Of a DNA stretch of 64,000 nt, positions 60,369-64,000 are shown one piece after another. Within the stretch, counting starts at the first letter, position 1; each line of letters begins with the position of its first letter. A program made the position numbers and the translations under genes. The notes beneath the pieces were generated by a model that was given only the letters and a program-made list of their open reading frames with translations, had not been told where the DNA came from and ran no database searches. Source of the DNA: Bog-473 sp963791455 (GTDB lineage Bacteria > Actinomycetota > Acidimicrobiia > Acidimicrobiales > RAAP-2); NCBI GenBank assembly GCA_963791455.1, contig CAWBSM010000002.1, positions 1,240,001 to 1,304,000 of the forward strand, read 5' to 3'.

Positions 60369-61763
60369 ATGCCACAACCACCAAGGAGAAGGTTCGGATG
60401 GCCCGGGTGGGCCCGGGCCCTCGCTGCCGGTTCCATCGTGACGATGCTCGGCGTGACCTTGCTGCCGGCCACGGCCGGCGCTGAGAGCACCCCCGGAGTC
60501 ACCTCGACGTCGATCACCATCGGGGCCACGGTGCCCCTCACCGGGCCGGCCGCGCCGGGCTACGACGAGATCGCTCCCGCCATGGGCGCCGTCTTTGCCT
60601 ACGTCAACGCTCACGGGGGCGTCGACGGTCGCAAGATCAACTACACGTATCTCGACGACGGCTACAACCCCGCCAACACGGCCACGCTGACGCGCAAACT
60701 CGTCCTGCAGGACAACATCTTCGCCGACGTGGGTTCCCTCGGCACACCGACGCAGTCGGCCGTGCAGGCCTTCTTGAACGCGCAGAAGGTGCCCCAGCTC
60801 TTCATCGAATCGGGCTGCAACTGTTGGAGCAACCCCAAGTACCCCTACAGCCTCGGATGGCAGCCGCCCTACACGGTGGACGGGAAGATCTTGGGCTCCT
60901 ACATCAAGACGAACTTCGCCGGCAAGAAGATCGGTTACCTCTATCAGGCCGACGAATTCGGACAGGACGTGGTCAAGGGGCTCGACATGGAGATCCCGTC
61001 GTCCTCGGTCGTCTCGCGCCAGACCTACGACGCGGCGACACTGGCCGGTCCTCTCTCCAACCAGATGGCGGCGCTGAAGGCCGCCGGGGCCCAGGTCGTG
61101 GTCCTGGCCACCATTCCGGCGGCAACGGCGCTGGCGATGCTTCCTGCCGCCGTCTTGAGCTACTTCCCCCAGTACGTCGTCGACGGCGTCGGGGCCGACG
61201 CGCCCACGGTCGGACCGCTGCTCTCGTCGTTCGCCCAGAAGGGCGGTGCTTCGGCGGCGCAGGTGTCCGCGGCGGCGGGTCTGTTGAACGGGGTCATCAC
61301 GAACGCATACTTCGCCCCCGAGTCGGACACGACCAACTCCTGGGTGCAAGTCGAGAAGAAGATCCTCGAGCAGTACGCGCCGTCACTATGGGCCAAGTCC
61401 GGGCTCGACGGGAACACCCAGTACGGCGTGGCTCTGGCCTACACCTTCGTGCAGGCGCTGCAGAAGGCCGGGAAGAACCTGACCCGCCAGAGCCTCATCA
61501 ACGCCATCGCCAACGACGGAAAGAACTTCGTCACGCCGGGGTTCGTGCCCCTCTCCTACTCGAGCTCCGTGCACTACGGGTTCGAGGGCGGAGAAGTGAT
61601 CAAGCTGGAGAGCTCCGCCCCGCCGGCGGTGACTCCGTCGGGGAGCTGGATCGGTGGGGTGCCGGTGAGCCCGGTCTACGTGACGAGCCCGGGCTCGGGG
61701 CCGATCAAGAAGTACACCGGTCCGACCTCGGTTCCACCGGCCAAGCTGCAGTCGACCGCCTGA
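60369..61763 (+). CDS. Periplasmic substrate-binding protein of the Liv importer (LivK-like)
   Basis: 464 residues. A signal peptide ends near ATAGAES. TSITIGATVPLTGPAAPG and a receptor-family ligand-binding fold follow; there is no lipobox, so it is probably released outside the membrane or held by another means. It binds the solute delivered to LivHM. AAGGAGG lies four bases before the ATG at 60369. Size and motifs fit the amide/urea/aromatic-acid-binding branch as well as true branched-chain amino acid proteins. It ends the importer operon. Confidence 0.87.
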   Translation: MPQPPRRRFGWPGWARALAAGSIVTMLGVTLLPATAGAESTPGVTSTSITIGATVPLTGPAAPGYDEIAPAMGAVFAYVNAHGGVDGRKINYTYLDDGYNPANTATLTRKLVLQDNIFADVGSLGTPTQSAVQAFLNAQKVPQLFIESGCNCWSNPKYPYSLGWQPPYTVDGKILGSYIKTNFAGKKIGYLYQADEFGQDVVKGLDMEIPSSSVVSRQTYDAATLAGPLSNQMAALKAAGAQVVVLATIPAATALAMLPAAVLSYFPQYVVDGVGADAPTVGPLLSSFAQKGGASAAQVSAAAGLLNGVITNAYFAPESDTTNSWVQVEKKILEQYAPSLWAKSGLDGNTQYGVALAYTFVQALQKAGKNLTRQSLINAIANDGKNFVTPGFVPLSYSSSVHYGFEGGEVIKLESSAPPAVTPSGSWIGGVPVSPVYVTSPGSGPIKKYTGPTSVPPAKLQSTA

Positions 61764-61769
61764 GGCCGT

Positions 61770-61810
61770 CATCGACGGCGGCGGGGGTGGTTCCTCCGCC
61801 GCCGTCGATG
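61770..61810 (+). terminator. Strong hairpin after the Liv operon
   Basis: Arms of 15 bases, 61770-61784 and 61796-61810, pair perfectly around an 11-base loop just after the LivK stop codon. No T-run follows, as is common for high-GC intrinsic stops. It should end the Liv transcript before the LLM gene. Confidence 0.65.
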
Positions 61811-61832
61811 AGAACTGGGCGAAGATGGACGG

Positions 61833-62696
61833 GTGCAGTTCGGACTTCACGCCCTAGGTATCGGATCCGGCGCGCTCCCGGCGGTAATCGAAGCCGTCGG
61901 GAGCGCGGCTGACCGGCGCGGCTTCGCCACGCTGTGGGCGGGCGAGCACGTCGTCATGGTGGACCGACCCGACTCGGTCTATCCCTACTCCGACGACGGG
62001 CGCATCGCCGTGCCCGGCGACGCGGATTGGCTCGATCCACTGGCGGTGCTCGCGTTCATCGCCGCCACGACCAACCGGATCCGGCTCGCCACGGGAGTGT
62101 TGCTCCTCCCCGAGCACAACCCGGTCATCATGGCCAAGCAGGCGGCGAGCCTCGATGTGCTGTCGAAGGGCAGGTTCGTCCTCGGGATCGGCGTCGGCTG
62201 GTCCGCCGAGGAGTTCGCCGCCCTCGGGGTGCCGTTCGACGGCCGGGGCGCGAGAACCCGGGAGTATGTCGAGGCGATGCGGTCGCTCTGGCGAGACGAT
62301 CCGTCGTCTTTTGCAGGCAAGTTCGTAGCCTTCGAGGAGGTGCGCTGTTTTCCGAAGCCGGTCCGGGGCACCGTCCCGGTGGTGCTGGGCGGCAACGGCG
62401 AGCGGGCGCTCGAGCGGGTGGCGCGCTACGGCGACGGTTGGTACGGCTTCAACCTGACCCTCGACGAGGTGCCGGGACGGCTGGAGGTCCTCCGGGCTGC
62501 GGCCGAACGCCACGGTCGGAGCACCAAGCCTTTGCGGACCGCAGTCTCGTTGGCGGACGCGACGGTCTCCGACCTGCCGCGCCTGGCCATGCTCGGCGTG
62601 GACGAGGTGGTCTTGGTCGGGTCCCCACCGCAGGACCCCGGCGACGCGGCCACCTGGGTGGAGGAGCTGGCCCGGCGATGGGATGTCGAGGGGTAG
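61833..62696 (+). CDS. F420-dependent LLM-class oxidoreductase
   Basis: 287 residues of the luciferase-like TIM barrel. FATLWAGEHVVMVD, RIRLATGVLLLPEHNPVIMAKQAASLDVLSKGRFVLGIGVGWSAEEF and VVLGGNGERALERVARYGDGWYGF match the actinobacterial LLM pattern that uses coenzyme F420 (or FMN). The substrate is unknown. The GTG start lies 22 bases after the Liv hairpin. It may be expressed from its own weak promoter or by read-through. Confidence 0.85.
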   Translation: MQFGLHALGIGSGALPAVIEAVGSAADRRGFATLWAGEHVVMVDRPDSVYPYSDDGRIAVPGDADWLDPLAVLAFIAATTNRIRLATGVLLLPEHNPVIMAKQAASLDVLSKGRFVLGIGVGWSAEEFAALGVPFDGRGARTREYVEAMRSLWRDDPSSFAGKFVAFEEVRCFPKPVRGTVPVVLGGNGERALERVARYGDGWYGFNLTLDEVPGRLEVLRAAAERHGRSTKPLRTAVSLADATVSDLPRLAMLGVDEVVLVGSPPQDPGDAATWVEELARRWDVEG

Positions 62697-62736
62697 AGGA
62701 CCGGGCGCGGGGATCCTCTTCGCGTTGTATATGGAT

Positions 62737-62779
62737 CCTTCCGAAACCCCCCCGGTTACGGAAGGCTATGGCTGTAACC
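62737..62779. terminator. Nested hairpins between convergent genes
   Basis: CCTTCCG (62737-62743) pairs with CGGAAGG (62759-62765), and GGTTAC (62754-62759) pairs with GTAACC (62774-62779). They lie between the LLM and enoyl-CoA hydratase stops and could stop transcription in either direction. Confidence 0.4.
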
Positions 62780-62828
62780 TTCCTTAATTACCCCGGTCGG
62801 GGTCTTCGGGCCTCGGAGGAGATCCTGG

Positions 62829-63605
62829 TCAGCGGTAGCTGGGGGGTTGCTTGCCGCGTGGAGCGGGTGCCTGGCGCGGGTAATTGCCGATGTGGGTGTA
62901 GAGAATCCCGCTGTTGAGCGCCGGCGTCCGGGCCATGTCGAGCGACTCCCAGATCGCACGGACGGTGCCCTGGATGGCCTTCGGGTTCCGCTGCGCGATG
63001 GACACGGCGATCTCACGTGCCCGAGCCCGCAACGCGTCGCGGGGCACGACCTCGGTCACCAAGCCGAGACGGAGCGCCGTCTCGGCGGTGATGCGCTCCT
63101 CGTTGCCCATCAAGGCCCAGCGAAGGACATCGCCGAGGGGAACCCCCCGATGGAGCATGCCAATCGGCTCGAGCGCCGACACGATGCCCACGGAGGCGTG
63201 GGGGTCGAAGAACTCGGCGTCATTCGAGCAGACGATGATGTCGGCCTCGTTCAAGAAATACTGGCCACCGCCGGCGCACATCCCGTGCACCGCCACCACC
63301 ACCGGCTTCCATACCTTGTGGTGGAGCTTGGGCGAGAGGGTGACGCCCGGATCGAAATAGTTCCACCAGTTCTGGTTCGTGAACCAGGTCCCGCCCCCCT
63401 TGACGTCGAGCCCCGTAGAAAACGCCCGATCTCCATTGGCCTGCAACACGACGGAATGGATGTCGTCCTCTTCGCGCACCGTCTCCCAGGCCCACGTGAT
63501 GTCCGAGGCCATGACGTCGTTGAACGAGTTGAGGGCTTCGGGACGATCGAGCGTGATCGTGGCGACGTTCTGCGCGACCTCAAACGTGATGGCTTCGAGC
63601 GCCAT
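62829..63605 (-). CDS. Enoyl-CoA hydratase/isomerase family protein
   Basis: 258 residues of the crotonase fold. GDRAFSTGLDVKGGG and VAVHGMCAGGGQYFLNEADIIVCSNDAEFFDPHASVGI are recognisable. A 15-residue insert, GGGTWFTNQNWW, enlarges the first active-site loop. The glutamates of classic hydratases are not clear. It is likely part of acyl-CoA breakdown along with the next gene on the same strand. Confidence 0.82.
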   Translation of the reverse strand: MALEAITFEVAQNVATITLDRPEALNSFNDVMASDITWAWETVREEDDIHSVVLQANGDRAFSTGLDVKGGGTWFTNQNWWNYFDPGVTLSPKLHHKVWKPVVVAVHGMCAGGGQYFLNEADIIVCSNDAEFFDPHASVGIVSALEPIGMLHRGVPLGDVLRWALMGNEERITAETALRLGLVTEVVPRDALRARAREIAVSIAQRNPKAIQGTVRAIWESLDMARTPALNSGILYTHIGNYPRQAPAPRGKQPPSYR

Positions 63606-63704
63606 GCATCCTCCTCGCTGGGCCTGGTGGCCTCAGAGAGAATAGTGCACTCTTTATGTCCATCGTGGCCGGGGAAAGGCCACCGCGGGGATCGGCGGTG
63701 GAAC

Positions 63705-64000
63705 TCAACTCTCCTCTTTGGCGCGGCCGAACTCGTCGGGGACCCAGCTGGGAGCTCGCTTCTCCATGAAGGCCCGCATCCCCTCGCGCGGCTCCTCCGA
63801 CTCGTCCAACGCCCAGAACATCGTCTGGTAGTCGATGAGTCCGTAGCGCTCGTTGAGCATCCGCTTGACTTGCGTGCGAGCCATCGGAGGGGTCTGCAGG
63901 ATCTCGCGCACCGCCTGCACGGCCGCCTGTCGCAACTGGTCGTGCGGCACGACGCGGGAGATCACGCCCAGTCGTTGTGCTTCGGCCGCGTCGAATCGGC
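63705..64000 (-). CDS. Enoyl-CoA hydratase family protein (partial, runs off right edge)
   Basis: The C-terminal 98 codons of a second crotonase-type gene; the coding frame stays open to the window edge. RFDAAEAQRLGVISRVVPHDQL, then the helical end with EEPREGMRAFMEKRAPSW, are typical of the enoyl-CoA hydratase C terminus. An internal GTG at 63965 could be mistaken for a start. It lies 100 bases upstream of the previous crotonase gene. Confidence 0.78.
   Translation of the reverse strand, partial: RFDAAEAQRLGVISRVVPHDQLRQAAVQAVREILQTPPMARTQVKRMLNERYGLIDYQTMFWALDESEEPREGMRAFMEKRAPSWVPDEFGRAKEES

Overview
The window looks like a chromosomal segment of a high-GC Actinomycetota. Evidence: dense GC-rich coding, frequent GTG/ATG starts that overlap the previous stop (GTGA/ATGA), a UsfX-like RsbW with a SigF/SigB-type sigma factor, an F420-type LLM oxidoreductase, two mycothiol-dependent-isomerase (DinB/TIGR03083) family proteins, a DipZ-type CcdA-thioredoxin fusion, an Rpf-like cell-wall lytic protein, and a P450 paired with a [3Fe-4S] ferredoxin. 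The metabolic gene mix resembles uncultured Acidimicrobiia, but that placement is an inference. No rRNA, tRNA, insertion sequence, prophage or CRISPR array was seen.

Layout. 1-4.3 kb: a sugar catabolism operon (GH4 glycosidase, beta-hydroxyacid dehydrogenase, class I aldolase) and an epimerase-acetyltransferase pair. 4.3-7.9 kb: a DUF1543 protein, two SDR oxidoreductases and an APC permease. 8-13.4 kb: a general-stress partner-switching locus (RsbV, RsbW, sigma factor) with a large divergent membrane phosphatase. 13.4-16.8 kb: an orphan ParA and an ABC exporter with two permeases. 16.8-25.8 kb: mixed accessory genes (frameshifted beta-glucosidase, hydrolase, DipZ, acyl-CoA ligase, Rpf-like protein, nucleosidase). 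25.8-34.1 kb: a complete potassium-transport Kdp island. 34.2-46.3 kb: SDRs, a beta-lactamase-like hydrolase, a ureohydrolase, a nitrilase-like protein, a secreted GH5 enzyme, a nitroreductase, an amidohydrolase and glucose-6-phosphate dehydrogenase. 45.7-48 kb: a TetR-MFS efflux pair. 48-56.5 kb: P450/ferredoxin, two PhyH-type dioxygenases, an enoyl-CoA hydratase, an ArsR operon and a secreted protein. 56.7-64 kb: a Liv-type amino-acid/amide ABC importer, an LLM oxidoreductase and two enoyl-CoA hydratases.

How the genes fit together. In the Kdp island, KdpFABC is transcribed leftwards behind a 27-residue membrane microprotein, and an OB-fold gene ends that operon. The sensor is split: KdpD-N/USP is a separate protein, divergent from a DUF4118 histidine kinase plus KdpE. 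In the stress locus, RsbW lacks the usual ATP-binding asparagine, while the divergent phosphatase carries an intact HATPase domain, so kinase and phosphatase activities may both sit in that one protein. A GGTTT-N16-GGCTAT promoter upstream of rsbV suggests autoregulation by the sigma factor. The many CoA, P450, PhyH and SDR enzymes together with the Liv importer suggest a heterotroph that degrades lipids, branched acids or aromatics.

Three genes (beta-glucosidase, nucleosidase, beta-lactamase-like hydrolase) each show one apparent single-base indel in an otherwise intact reading frame. These could be assembly errors or recent lesions, so protein ends in those genes should be treated with care.
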